This document shows, one piece after another, positions 1 to 7,448 of a stretch of 16,983 bases of DNA. Source of the stretch: an uncultured Moraxella sp. (GTDB lineage: Bacteria > Pseudomonadota > Gammaproteobacteria > Pseudomonadales > Moraxellaceae); contig CALTTE010000037.1 in assembly GCA_943908405.1 (NCBI GenBank), forward strand, positions 1 to 16,983, in the 5' to 3' direction. Below the pieces are notes generated by a model. It had not been told where the DNA came from, did not search any database, and was given only the letters and a program-made list of their open reading frames with translations. The position numbers and the translations under genes are program-made. The first letter of the stretch is position 1, and every line of letters starts with the position of its first letter.

Positions 1-62
1 CACTAACCACTAACCACTAACCACTAACCACTAACCACTAACCACTAACCACTAACCACTAA
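1..62. repeat. Heptanucleotide tandem repeat (CACTAAC)n
   Basis: Eight perfect head-to-tail copies of CACTAAC occupy 1-56, and a ninth copy ends at 62 with its last base changed to T. The array starts at the window edge, so its full length is unknown. Because 7 is not a multiple of 3, the array runs through all frames; it carries TAA in every + frame and TAG in every - frame, so it cannot lie inside an open reading frame on either strand. It sits about 110 bp upstream of the metG promoter region. Copy number could vary by slippage. Confidence 0.95.
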
Positions 63-161
63 TATTATAACCCAAAACAAGCCTTTGCCTATCGCTTATT
101 ATTAAGCCAACAAAACTTACCCAACTATATCTGCTTAATTAAACAGGCGCAACACAAGTAA
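63..161 (+). other. Coding-like tail of about 32 codons, possible gene remnant
   Basis: The frame opened after the TAA at 60-62 runs to a TAA at 159-161. It has no ATG, and its codons (GCC, TTA, CAA, AAA, CGC) are typical of the real genes in this window. The peptide is mixed-composition, with a hydrophobic run around AYRLLLS and a lysine/histidine-containing end. It may be the C-terminus of an upstream gene cut off by the heptamer array, or chance. No family is recognised. Confidence 0.25.
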
Positions 162-171
162 AACCAATTAG

Positions 172-218
172 CTGACTTCCCCATCAAAGCTTGCTATAAT
201 ATAGCTCCTTGCTATAAT
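172..218 (+). promoter_or_regulatory. Doubled extended -10 promoter of metG
   Basis: The decamer TTGCTATAAT occurs at 191-200 and again at 209-218. Each contains a perfect TATAAT preceded by TGC, an extended -10. The first (-10 at 195-200) has CTGACT at 172-177 as a -35 with a 17-bp spacer. The second (-10 at 213-218) can use TTGCTA at 191-196 as -35 with a 16-bp spacer. The 18-bp spacing suggests promoter duplication. The leader to the metG ATG is about 60-80 nt. Confidence 0.7.
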
Positions 219-287
219 ACACCCCAAAATTAGTTTATTGCAATACTCCACTCCATAACAAACACCTACAATCAACCAAAGGTTTTT

Positions 288-2354
288 ATGAATACCAAAG
301 CCCACCGCCAAATTCGCCGCCAAATCTTGGTTACCAATGCCCTCCCCTACGCCAACGGCCCAATCCATTTGGGGCATTTGCTTGGCTACATTCAAGCCGA
401 TATTTGGGTACGGGCAATGCGTCTGATGGGGCACGACGTCATTTATGTTTGTGCCGATGACGCCCACGGTACCGCCATTATGCTAAAAGCCGAGGACAAT
501 GGCATTAGCCCTGAAGCTCAAATTGCCAGTGTGCAAGCCGAACACGAGCAAGATTTTGCCCGCTTTGGCATTGGCTTTGACCATTATGACAGCACCCACA
601 GCCCCCAAAACAAAGCCCGTGCCGAGGATATTTATCTAAAAAATCACGCCAAAGGCAATATCACCGTCCGCCCTGTCAAGCAACTGTTTGACCCAGAAAA
701 ACAGCTGTTTTTATCCGACCGCTTTATCAAAGGCGAATGTCCCCATTGCCACGCCGCCGACCAATACGGCGACTCGTGCGAGGTTTGCGGGGGTACTTAT
801 GACGCTACCGAGCTTATCAAGCCTTATTCTACCTTAAGCGGTGCAACACCGATACAAAAAACCTCCGACCATTATTTTTTTACATTGCCCAATTTTAGCG
901 ATTTTTTAAAGACGTGGACCAAAGCCGATGGCAGATTGCCCATATCCATTGCCAATAAATTGGACGAATGGTTTGACAAAGGACTCGCCGATTGGGACAT
1001 TAGCCGAGATGCCCCTTATTTTGGCTTTAAAATCCCCAATACCGATGACAAATATTTTTATGTTTGGGTGGACGCCCCTGTCGGCTATATGTCAAGCTTT
1101 GAAAATTACATCCACAAGCACCGTCCTGACATTGATTTTGATGACTACTGGGGTGCTAACTCCGATAAAGAGGTGTATCATTTTATTGGCAAAGACATTG
1201 TGTATTTTCACGCCCTATTTTGGCCAGCGATGCTCACAGGGGCGAATTATCGCACGCCCAGTGCTATTTTTGTCAATGGCTTTTTGACCGTTAATGGCGA
1301 AAAAATGAGCAAATCACGTGGCACATTCATCAAAGCCAGCACCTATTTACAGCACTTAAACCCTGAGTATTTGCGTTATTATTTTGCCGCTAAATTATCC
1401 GACAAAGTAGAAGATTCTGATTTAAACCTTGATGATTTTGTTGCCAAAGTCAATGCCGATTTGGTTGGTAAAGTGGTGAATATCGCCAGTCGCTGTGCCA
1501 AATTCATCAATACCCAATTTGACAACACCCTATCTAAAACCTGTGCCGATGATACGTTATTACAGCAATTTATTGACGCAGGCGATGGCATTATTTACCA
1601 GTATGAACAGCGGGCGTTTAGCAGTGTCATTCGTGAAATTATGATACTGGCGGACAAAGCCAACCAGTACATTGATGACAAAAAACCGTGGACGCTTGCC
1701 AAAGACCCAAGCCGTGCCGATGACGTACAAGCCATTTGCTCGCTTGGGCTGAATCTGTTTCGCTTGTTGGTGCTGTATTTGTCGCCGATTTTGCCACAAT
1801 TTGCCAAAGACACCCAAGACTTTTTACAATTAGACAGCTTTGATTTTGCCAGCCGATTGACGCCAATGGTCGCCCATACCATTCGTCCTTTTAGCCCACT
1901 AATGCAGCGTATTGACCCAAAACAGGTGCAAAAAATGATTGACGATTCCAAACAAACACTAGAACAGCCAGCCCAAAACGCAAATAAGCCCAATGTACAC
2001 AAACCCAAATCAGACACCCAAAACCCAACAACCATTGCTATTGATGACTTTGCCAAAGTTTGCATTCAAGTGGCTTATGTCCAAGACTGCCAAAAAGTAG
2101 CAGGGGCGGACAAATTGCTACAATTCACCCTAGATATTGGCGAGCCTACCCCACGCAATGTCTTTAGTGGCATTGCCAAATTTTATGAGCCAAGCACGCT
2201 TGTCGGCAAAAAGGTGCTGTGCGTAACCAACCTTGCCCCACGCAAAATGAAATTTGGGGTTTCAGATGGTATGATTTTATCGGCAGAAAAAGATGGACAA
2301 ATTCAAGTGATTATCGTGCCTGACAGCTTGCCCATTGGGGCAACCTTAGCTTAA
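288..2354 (+). CDS. metG: Methionyl-tRNA synthetase
   Basis: This cytoplasmic class I aminoacyl-tRNA synthetase charges tRNA-Met with methionine using ATP. The 688-residue length matches the long, zinc-containing, dimeric form (about 677 in E. coli). The ATP-binding HIGH motif appears as HLGH at residues 27-30. Four zinc-knuckle cysteines lie at 151, 154, 164 and 167, and the KMSKS loop is at 339-343. After a low-complexity Asn/Pro/Lys linker near 560-585, a C-terminal OB-fold tRNA-binding domain of the Trbp111 type runs from about 588 to the end. The ATG at 288 has an AAAGG ribosome site at 278-282. The gene stands alone with its own doubled promoter. Nothing looks damaged. Confidence 0.98.
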   Translation: MNTKAHRQIRRQILVTNALPYANGPIHLGHLLGYIQADIWVRAMRLMGHDVIYVCADDAHGTAIMLKAEDNGISPEAQIASVQAEHEQDFARFGIGFDHYDSTHSPQNKARAEDIYLKNHAKGNITVRPVKQLFDPEKQLFLSDRFIKGECPHCHAADQYGDSCEVCGGTYDATELIKPYSTLSGATPIQKTSDHYFFTLPNFSDFLKTWTKADGRLPISIANKLDEWFDKGLADWDISRDAPYFGFKIPNTDDKYFYVWVDAPVGYMSSFENYIHKHRPDIDFDDYWGANSDKEVYHFIGKDIVYFHALFWPAMLTGANYRTPSAIFVNGFLTVNGEKMSKSRGTFIKASTYLQHLNPEYLRYYFAAKLSDKVEDSDLNLDDFVAKVNADLVGKVVNIASRCAKFINTQFDNTLSKTCADDTLLQQFIDAGDGIIYQYEQRAFSSVIREIMILADKANQYIDDKKPWTLAKDPSRADDVQAICSLGLNLFRLLVLYLSPILPQFAKDTQDFLQLDSFDFASRLTPMVAHTIRPFSPLMQRIDPKQVQKMIDDSKQTLEQPAQNANKPNVHKPKSDTQNPTTIAIDDFAKVCIQVAYVQDCQKVAGADKLLQFTLDIGEPTPRNVFSGIAKFYEPSTLVGKKVLCVTNLAPRKMKFGVSDGMILSAEKDGQIQVIIVPDSLPIGATLA

Positions 2355-2612
2355 AGCATTTAGCTAACGTATGTAACGCATTTAGAATGCAAAATTTGGC
2401 TCATTTTTTTGTTAAAGAACTGTTTTTTAAAGCACTATTTTTTAAAGAACTGTTTTTTAAACAACGGTTTTTTTAAAACCAAAATGACTATTTGTTAAAA
2501 CAAGCCTTATTAAACTAAGCCTTGCTAAAATAAGCCAAAACACTCAAATAACAACACAGCCAACACACCGCCAACAAAAGCATAACCAACAACAACCAAA
2601 GCAAGGGCATCA
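2355..2612. other. metG-OMP spacer with 20-bp direct repeats
   Basis: No gene is visible in this A+T-rich spacer. A perfect 20-bp sequence, TTAAAGAACTGTTTTTTAAA, occurs at 2412-2431 and 2442-2461 (period 30). The stretch 2466-2480 can fold as GGTTTT-TTT-AAAACC but has no following T-tract, so no convincing metG terminator is seen. An extended -10 candidate, TGCTAAAAT, at 2523-2531 could serve the downstream gene, but no good -35 accompanies it. The ribosome site AAGGG at 2603-2607 lies 5 nt before the next ATG. Confidence 0.6.
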
Positions 2613-3239
2613 ATGAAAAAAGCATTATTTATCGGCAGCAGCCTTATCGCTTGTGTTTGCCAAGCAGATACCTTAAGTCTGTCTGCCGATACCACCTACT
2701 GGCTCACCAGCACGCAATCCAACACCTCACAAACCATTCAAACGGCCCAAGTGATGACCTCGGCAAGTTTTGAGCATTTTGTGCCATTGGTGCCAAACGC
2801 ACGTTTACGCTACACCACACTAAACCTACCCAATGCCAACACCTATACCCCCACCTTGTCGCCCACTCACGCTACCACCGAAGCCATCGCTTATTATGAA
2901 TTACTAGATACCGTATTAAGCCTTGATGTCGGCGTTGGGGTACAGCGATTTTATGATAGCAGTCAGCAAAAAAGCGACACCTTTTCGCCGATGGTTTATA
3001 CTGCCGTTGGCACCAAATTACCACTAACCCAGTTGTCCGCCAACGCTGAATTTGCCCTTGCCAAAGCCCCGCGACACCAAACTACCGATATGCTCGCCGA
3101 GCTCAACTACACTTTATACGATAATATGCTTGTTAATATTGATGGCAAAATGGGTTATCGTTTGATGACCATAGAACGCCCCACCCAGACCACCACAACA
3201 ATGCAAGGGGCGTATGCTGGCATTAAAGCCAAATTCTAA
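2613..3239 (+). CDS. TIGR04219-type outer membrane beta-barrel protein
   Basis: The protein is a small predicted outer-membrane beta-barrel of unknown specific function. The 208 residues start with a signal peptide (KK, hydrophobic core, cleavage after about Ala18). They continue as alternating polar/hydrophobic strands and end in phenylalanine, as needed for barrel assembly. Phrases such as FEHFVPLVPNARLRYT, a YYELLD turn and a later strand resembling PMVYTAVGTKLPLT fit my memory of the TIGR04219 outer-membrane family. It is rich in Thr and Ser and lacks lipobox and enzyme motifs. The ATG is supported by AAGGG at 2603-2607. It is probably transcribed alone or with weak read-through from metG. 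The barrel call is firm; the family name is from memory. Confidence 0.8.
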   Translation: MKKALFIGSSLIACVCQADTLSLSADTTYWLTSTQSNTSQTIQTAQVMTSASFEHFVPLVPNARLRYTTLNLPNANTYTPTLSPTHATTEAIAYYELLDTVLSLDVGVGVQRFYDSSQQKSDTFSPMVYTAVGTKLPLTQLSANAEFALAKAPRHQTTDMLAELNYTLYDNMLVNIDGKMGYRLMTIERPTQTTTTMQGAYAGIKAKF

Positions 3240-3258
3240 GCTTATTTTCAATACTATA

Positions 3259-3291
3259 TTAGCAATACTAAATTATTAGCAATACTAAATT
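3259..3291. repeat. Two 16-bp direct repeats, period 17
   Basis: TTAGCAATACTAAATT occurs at 3259-3274 and 3276-3291. A degenerate third copy (CAATACTATATT) precedes it at 3249-3260. The repeat lies just downstream of the outer-membrane protein gene and is noncoding. Confidence 0.9.
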
Positions 3292-3322
3292 GGCGATTGT
3301 TTTAAAATCTATTGTTTCAAAG

Positions 3323-3350
3323 TTGCAATATTTACAACAATAATTATACA
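3323..3350 (+). promoter_or_regulatory. Putative sigma-70 promoter for the small secreted protein
   Basis: TTGCAA at 3323-3328 and TATACA at 3345-3350 are separated by 16 bp, which would place transcription start near 3357. That start is so close to the TTG at 3362 that the longest possible reading frame is unlikely to be used, which favours a downstream ATG. Confidence 0.45.
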
Positions 3351-3434
3351 GATAATGGCGATTGAGTGATGGTTTTTTTGGGATAAACGGTTATTATATG
3401 CCTTTAAAATTTGTAACAAAATTTATTATGAATC

Positions 3435-3473
3435 ATCTTAATTCAATCTTTAATCTTAATTCAATCTTTAATC
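3435..3473. repeat. 18-bp tandem duplication
   Basis: The sequence ATCTTAATTCAATCTTTA is repeated head to tail with period 18, followed by ATC. It lies upstream of the preferred start of the small exported protein. If translation begins at 3398 or 3428 it adds six residues in frame. Confidence 0.9.
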
Positions 3474-3487
3474 AACCAAAAAATTTG

Positions 3488-3979
3488 ATGGCACAACCCT
3501 TAATACAACAAAAAACCCCATCACCCAAGCCAATTCAACCAAAAAAATGGGCGATGATGATGGTGCTACCCTTGATGTTCAGTGTCTATCCCAACATCAG
3601 CTTGGCGGCGACAACCTCGGTTGATTTGTCATTGATTGAAGTTACCCCGCACGAGCTGGCTTTAACTCAAGTACTGTCGGAAATTTGTCCGCCGTTATTA
3701 AATGCCAATCAAAAACTAAAGTTTGCCAAAGCCTATGACGCCCAGCTTAAACTATTTATGCCAAAACTTGACCCACAAGCAGCAATGCAACAAATTGGCA
3801 CTCAAAAAGCCTATCGCAACATTTTAAACGGCATCCGAGTATGGACGCTTAGCTATCCAAGTCTTGAAAACCAAGCCCTATGCGTGGAATTTGCCGAAAG
3901 CTTTAAAGCCCCCAACCAAAACACCAGCCCAATACACGACACCACTAGCACCGTAAAACTTAATGCAACAAACCAATAA
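3488..3979 (+). CDS. Small exported protein of unknown function
   Basis: I do not recognise this protein. From the ATG at 3488 it has 163 residues: a basic N-region, a hydrophobic stretch (MMMVLPLMFSVYP) and an AxA-like cleavage site at LAA, so it is probably secreted to the periplasm. The mature part of about 120 residues looks helical, with two cysteines (in EICPPLL and ALCVEF) that could form a disulfide. The tail is Asn/Thr-rich and disordered. Codon use is native. The start is uncertain: in-frame ATGs at 3398 and 3428 and a TTG at 3362 exist, and none has a good Shine-Dalgarno. The upstream part (3435-3473) contains an in-frame 18-bp tandem duplication that would encode NLNSIF twice. Confidence 0.6.
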   Translation: MAQPLIQQKTPSPKPIQPKKWAMMMVLPLMFSVYPNISLAATTSVDLSLIEVTPHELALTQVLSEICPPLLNANQKLKFAKAYDAQLKLFMPKLDPQAAMQQIGTQKAYRNILNGIRVWTLSYPSLENQALCVEFAESFKAPNQNTSPIHDTTSTVKLNATNQ

Positions 3980-4035
3980 TAGTTTTATGTTGGTCGCTGT
4001 ATTGATAAAATGCACAAAATTTGCCCGCAAGGCAA

Positions 4036-4065
4036 TCTTTATCAGGCAACTCTTTATCAGGCAAC
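4036..4065. repeat. 15-bp tandem duplication upstream of dacC
   Basis: TCTTTATCAGGCAAC is present twice head to tail, at 4036-4050 and 4051-4065. GATAAAG shortly after, at about 4072-4078, is complementary to CTTTATC in either copy, so alternative hairpins are possible. It lies in the 200-bp spacer before dacC. Confidence 0.92.
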
Positions 4066-4145
4066 TGTAACGATAAAGCGACACAACATCATAAAAAACA
4101 CAACACCATAAAAATTGCAAAAAGTTTCGCAAAATGAGCCAATTT

Positions 4146-4160
4146 TTGTTATAGTAACAA
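4146..4160. promoter_or_regulatory. Inverted repeat TTGTTA-TAG-TAACAA before dacC
   Basis: A perfect 6-3-6 palindrome ends 19 bp before the dacC ATG and includes a TATAGT -10-like hexamer at 4150-4155. It could be the core promoter overlapped by an operator, but the only -35 candidate (TTCGCA at 4126-4131) is poor. The dacC start has no clear Shine-Dalgarno. Confidence 0.4.
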
Positions 4161-4179
4161 TTTTTAATTTGACAAATTT

Positions 4180-5340
4180 ATGAAGTTTTTTAATTCCGCT
4201 ACTGTTTTGGCTTTTTTTGTTATCTCTACTGCCTATATCACATCAACCGCTTATGCCGCTGCTACACCGCCCGATTTGGCCAGCAATGCTTATGTGCTAA
4301 TGGACTATGACACAGGCGAGATTTTGGCACAAAAAAACGCCGATACGCCCCTACCTCCCGCTTCGCTCACCAAGATGATGACCAGCTATTTGTTGGAGCA
4401 AGCGTTAATGAATGGTACATTACAAGAAGACACCCCCATTATGATGAGCGAAAATGCGTGGTGTCGTGGCTCAAGTAGTCAATCGTGTATGTATGTGCCT
4501 GTCAATACCAGTGCCTCCGCCATTGATATGCTCCGTGGCATTATTATCCAGTCGGGCAATGATGCCTCCATTGCCATTGCCGAGCATTTGGCAGGCAGTG
4601 AGAATGCTTTTGCCAATAAGATGAATGAAGAGGCAAAACGCCTTGGAATGACCAATACCCAATTTAAAAATGCCACGGGTATGCCAGCAGAGGGGCATTA
4701 CGCCTCTGCCAAAGATTTGGCGGTGTTGGCACGAGCCATCATCAAAGACAGCACGCATTATTACCCCATCTATTCTGAAAAAGAATTCACCTACAACAAC
4801 ATCACCCAAGGCAATCGCAATACCTTATTAACCAGCGATGGCACAGTAGATGGTCTAAAAACAGGGCATACCGCCGAAGCTGGCTATTGCTTGGTCGCCA
4901 GTAGCGAGCGTGATAATATGCGTTTGATTGCAGTCATTATGGGAGCAAATAGCATGCAAGCCCGTGCTGATGAAGCACGCAAGCTGTTGGCATACGGTTT
5001 TGAAAACTTTGACAATGTTTTGCTTGCCCCAAAAGGACAAAGTGGCACTTATACCAAAGTGCGATTTGGTAAAAACGATACGGTTGAGCTGATTACCGCT
5101 GACGCCTTAAAGGTGCTAACCACCCAAGAACAAAAAGACAAGCTGACCACAGTTATCCAGACCAATAGCAACATTACCGCTCCCATACAGCGTGGGCAAG
5201 CCCTTGGCAACATGGTGGCAATACTAGATGGCAAGGCGGTTGCCAGCGTCCCCCTTGTTGCTGCTGATAATGTTGCTGAGGTTAATTTTTTAAGCCGATT
5301 ATGGCAAGGCTTTACCGAATGGCTGGGCAATTTGTTTTGA
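4180..5340 (+). CDS. dacC: D-alanyl-D-alanine carboxypeptidase (PBP5/6 family)
   Basis: This low-molecular-weight penicillin-binding protein trims the terminal D-alanine from peptidoglycan pentapeptides at the outer face of the inner membrane. The 386-residue length is normal. A signal peptide ends near Ala26-27. The three active-site motifs are intact: SLTK with nucleophile Ser62 and Lys65, SGN at 125-127 and KTG at 227-229. A beta-rich C-terminal domain follows, and the protein ends in an amphipathic helix (LSRLWQGFTEWLGNLF), the usual membrane anchor. The ATG at 4180 gives a proper signal peptide, but AATTTGACAAATTT before it is not a Shine-Dalgarno. The symbol could equally be dacA. Confidence 0.95.
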   Translation: MKFFNSATVLAFFVISTAYITSTAYAAATPPDLASNAYVLMDYDTGEILAQKNADTPLPPASLTKMMTSYLLEQALMNGTLQEDTPIMMSENAWCRGSSSQSCMYVPVNTSASAIDMLRGIIIQSGNDASIAIAEHLAGSENAFANKMNEEAKRLGMTNTQFKNATGMPAEGHYASAKDLAVLARAIIKDSTHYYPIYSEKEFTYNNITQGNRNTLLTSDGTVDGLKTGHTAEAGYCLVASSERDNMRLIAVIMGANSMQARADEARKLLAYGFENFDNVLLAPKGQSGTYTKVRFGKNDTVELITADALKVLTTQEQKDKLTTVIQTNSNITAPIQRGQALGNMVAILDGKAVASVPLVAADNVAEVNFLSRLWQGFTEWLGNLF

Positions 5341-5406
5341 TTAACTACTCATCAATACTTTTTACCCAATATCAAAGCACAGCCAATCACCCACTTTATA
5401 AGCCAA

Positions 5407-5429
5407 ATTGGCAATAACAAATTGCCAAT
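5407..5429 (+). other. Stem-loop downstream of dacC
   Basis: ATTGGCAA (5407-5414) pairs perfectly with TTGCCAAT (5422-5429) across a 7-nt loop. There is no T-run after it, so it is not a classical intrinsic terminator; it may stabilise the dacC transcript end. The rest of the 218-bp spacer shows only the hemB ribosome site AAGAGG just before 5559 and a weak TATAAC at 5525-5530. Confidence 0.5.
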
Positions 5430-5558
5430 AAATGGTTGCAAGCACTTTAAATCAACAATCCCCTAAAGTAGTAATAGAGTGTTTTAATTCAACCGTCATT
5501 GGTATTTAAAAGCCCTTTGATGTTTATAACTTTTTAATTTTTTGCTAAGAGGCAGCCA

Positions 5559-6554
5559 ATGCAATTTTTACAACATTACCCCGCCACTCGCCTACGCCGT
5601 CTGCGTACAACCGACACAATACGGACAATGCTTAGCGAAACCTCGTTACGCCCCGAGCATTTGATTGCCCCTGTATTTGTTATTGAAGGGAAAAATCAGC
5701 GTCAAGCCATAGCCAGTATGCCAATGATTGAGCGGTTATCTATTGATTTGACAATAGACTATGTCAAACAGCTACACAGCGTGGGTGTTGGCGTGATTGA
5801 TATTTTCCCTGTCATTGACCCCGCCCTAAAAAGTGACGATGGGGCAAATGCCTATCACCCCGATACGCTTGCGGTGCGTGCCATCACCGCCATCAAAGAC
5901 GCTTGCCCTGAGATGCTCGTGATGAGCGATGTTGCCCTAGACCCCTACACCACGCACGGACAAGACGGCGTTTTGGACAATACAGGCTATGTGGCAAATG
6001 ACCGCACCATAGACGCACTGGTCAAGCAAGCCCTTGCCCACGCTCGTGCTGGCGTGGACATCATCTCCCCAAGCGATATGATGGACGGACGCATTGGGGC
6101 AATTCGCACCGCCCTTGAAAGCGATGGCTTTTATAATACCGCCATTATGGCGTATTCTGCCAAATATGCTTCTGCCTATTATGGGCCTTTTCGTGAAGCA
6201 GTGGGTAGCAGCGGCAACCTAAAAGGACACAAAAAACAATACCAAATGAACCCTGCCAACCGCCAAGAGGCCTTAGCGGAGGTTGCCTTGGACATTCAAG
6301 AAGGGGCGGATATGGTCATGGTCAAACCCGGTCTGCCATATTTGGACATCGTGCGAGAAGTCAAGGATACTTTTGGCGTGCCAACCTTTGCCTATCAAGT
6401 CTCTGGCGAGTATGCCATGCATATGGCAGCCATTCAAAACGGATGGCTTGATGACAGTGTGATTTTAGAAAGCTTGATGGCGTTTCGCCGTGCTGGTTGC
6501 GATGGGGTTTTGACTTATTTTGCTTTAAAGGCGGCACAGCTGTTAAACAAATAA
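5559..6554 (+). CDS. hemB: Delta-aminolevulinic acid dehydratase (porphobilinogen synthase)
   Basis: The enzyme condenses two 5-aminolevulinate molecules to porphobilinogen in heme and tetrapyrrole synthesis, in the cytoplasm. The 331-residue length fits the family. The metal-site region DVALDPYTTHGQDG starts at residue 124 and lacks the cysteine cluster of zinc enzymes, so it resembles the magnesium-type bacterial enzymes. The Schiff-base lysines are Lys202 (in YSAKYAS) and Lys256 (in MVKPGLPYLD). SPSDMMDGR lies between, and the FAYQVSGEYAMH motif near the end is intact. AAGAGG precedes the ATG. A strong terminator follows 28 bp after the stop. Confidence 0.97.
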   Translation: MQFLQHYPATRLRRLRTTDTIRTMLSETSLRPEHLIAPVFVIEGKNQRQAIASMPMIERLSIDLTIDYVKQLHSVGVGVIDIFPVIDPALKSDDGANAYHPDTLAVRAITAIKDACPEMLVMSDVALDPYTTHGQDGVLDNTGYVANDRTIDALVKQALAHARAGVDIISPSDMMDGRIGAIRTALESDGFYNTAIMAYSAKYASAYYGPFREAVGSSGNLKGHKKQYQMNPANRQEALAEVALDIQEGADMVMVKPGLPYLDIVREVKDTFGVPTFAYQVSGEYAMHMAAIQNGWLDDSVILESLMAFRRAGCDGVLTYFALKAAQLLNK

Positions 6555-6582
6555 AAGATACACCACAAAATACAGCAACGAT

Positions 6583-6618
6583 AAAAAACACACCAATAAT
6601 TTGTTTGGTGTGTTTTTT
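6583..6618 (+). terminator. Rho-independent terminator of hemB
   Basis: AAAAAACACACCA (6583-6595) pairs with TGGTGTGTTTTTT (6606-6618) in a perfect 13-bp stem around a 10-nt loop. The T-run closes the stem and continues as GTTTT. The A-rich left arm also gives a U-run on the minus strand, so it may end the convergent gene at 6676-7091 too. Confidence 0.85.
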
Positions 6619-6675
6619 GTTTTATTTACTTGTCATCAAGCAAGTTCGTTGCTCTGACTATTCACTCAATATTGA

Positions 6676-7091
6676 TTACTCAAATAAAGTAGACAATTCT
6701 TCTTCAAATCCTTTTAAAGCGTGCCGTGCCAAAGCCAAATTAGAACGGCTACGGTCTAATGCCAAATGAATAAAAACTGAATCTTGCGAACGCAAAGGAC
6801 GAAGCAGATGATAAGTGGTACCCAAACTAATTAACGTATCATCAATAAAATCCCCCAAATCCAATCGGTTGATGGCATTCTCAATAGACTAAAATCCCCC
6901 AAATCCAATCGGTTGATGGCATTCTCAATAGACTTAACAACGCCCGTACCAACGGCAGAATCTAAATCAATGTCCATACCACCACCTGCACTCGCCATTG
7001 ACATACCGCTATCCTTATCTACCAAGTTTGCTAATAAAAAACCATCAACCTCTGAGAGTTTTTGCATTGCTGAATCAAATTTTGTTGCCAT
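6676..7091 (-). pseudogene. Roadblock/LC7-like protein, frameshifted by a 44-bp duplication
   Basis: Read from the ATG at 7091, the frame follows MATKFDSAMQKLSEVDGFLL for 67 residues to RLDLGDF, then shifts and stops at 6831 (86 residues). The remainder (IDDTLISLGTTYHLLRPL to ELSTLFE, 56 residues) lies in another frame ending at 6676. Removing one copy of the 44-bp duplication at 6847-6934 restores a continuous 123-residue protein. Its pattern (xxVDGFLLANLVDKDSG, a central helix, then TYHLLRPL and VFIHLALD strands) resembles Roadblock/LC7 (MglB-like) small GTPase-partner proteins. That family call is by eye. AAGGA at 7102-7098 is a well-placed ribosome site, and a consensus promoter lies upstream. 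Both halves keep native codon use, so the break looks recent. Confidence 0.75.
6847..6934. repeat. Perfect 44-bp tandem duplication
   Basis: The segments 6847-6890 and 6891-6934 are identical, starting AAAATCCCCC and ending CAATAGACT. The unit is not a multiple of three, so the second copy shifts the frame of the LC7-like gene. Confidence 0.98.
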
Positions 7092-7121
7092 GGTTATTCC
7101 TTAGTAATAAAAAGGAATTTT

Positions 7122-7150
7122 ATTATATTACAACAAAAATATAATGTCAA
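7122..7150 (-). promoter_or_regulatory. Consensus sigma-70 promoter of the LC7-like gene
   Basis: On the minus strand TTGACA (7150-7145) and TATAAT (7127-7122) match consensus at all twelve positions with the ideal 17-bp spacer. The predicted start is near 7115, about 24 nt before the ATG at 7091. Confidence 0.8.
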
Positions 7151-7448
7151 ACACCAATGTCAATCTTAATTTTATCATCACAGATATTGATTTTTTTAAT
7201 TATTGGCTGTTACTGACTGGTTTTTTCTACTCATAACCCAACCAAATCATAACCCAATCAAAAACTTAACCCAATCAAAAAAACACCCAATGCATCCCTA
7301 CAAAAATCAAAAAATTACAAAAAAACTTGCCAAACTGATTATTTTGGTGCATTATATTTTTGTGCATTAAATGGATATTACAATAATCGCCATCGGCTTT
7401 TGATCACTTTGCCACAATGCACATTAACCAAAACAAAAGGAGTCTGTT
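7151..7448. other. Divergent spacer upstream of the aldehyde dehydrogenase
   Basis: No gene is seen. AACCCAATCAAAAA occurs at 7251-7264 and 7268-7281 (period 17), with a looser copy before it. Near-repeats GGTGCATTAT and TGTGCATTAA lie about 16 bp apart at roughly 7347-7370 and could be activator sites; no convincing -35/-10 pair was found. AAGGAG at 7437-7442 is the ribosome site for the ATG at 7449. Confidence 0.5.

Noticed and set aside
1595..2065. 156-residue minus-strand frame inside metG
   Set aside because: It lies wholly opposite conserved metG coding sequence and resembles no protein family.
2466..2480. GGTTTT/AAAACC hairpin as a metG terminator
   Set aside because: The stem is A/T-rich and no T-run follows it on either strand.
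5926..5967. HemB without zinc cysteines as a defective enzyme
   Set aside because: Many bacterial HemB proteins use magnesium and lack the cysteine cluster; both Schiff-base lysines are present.
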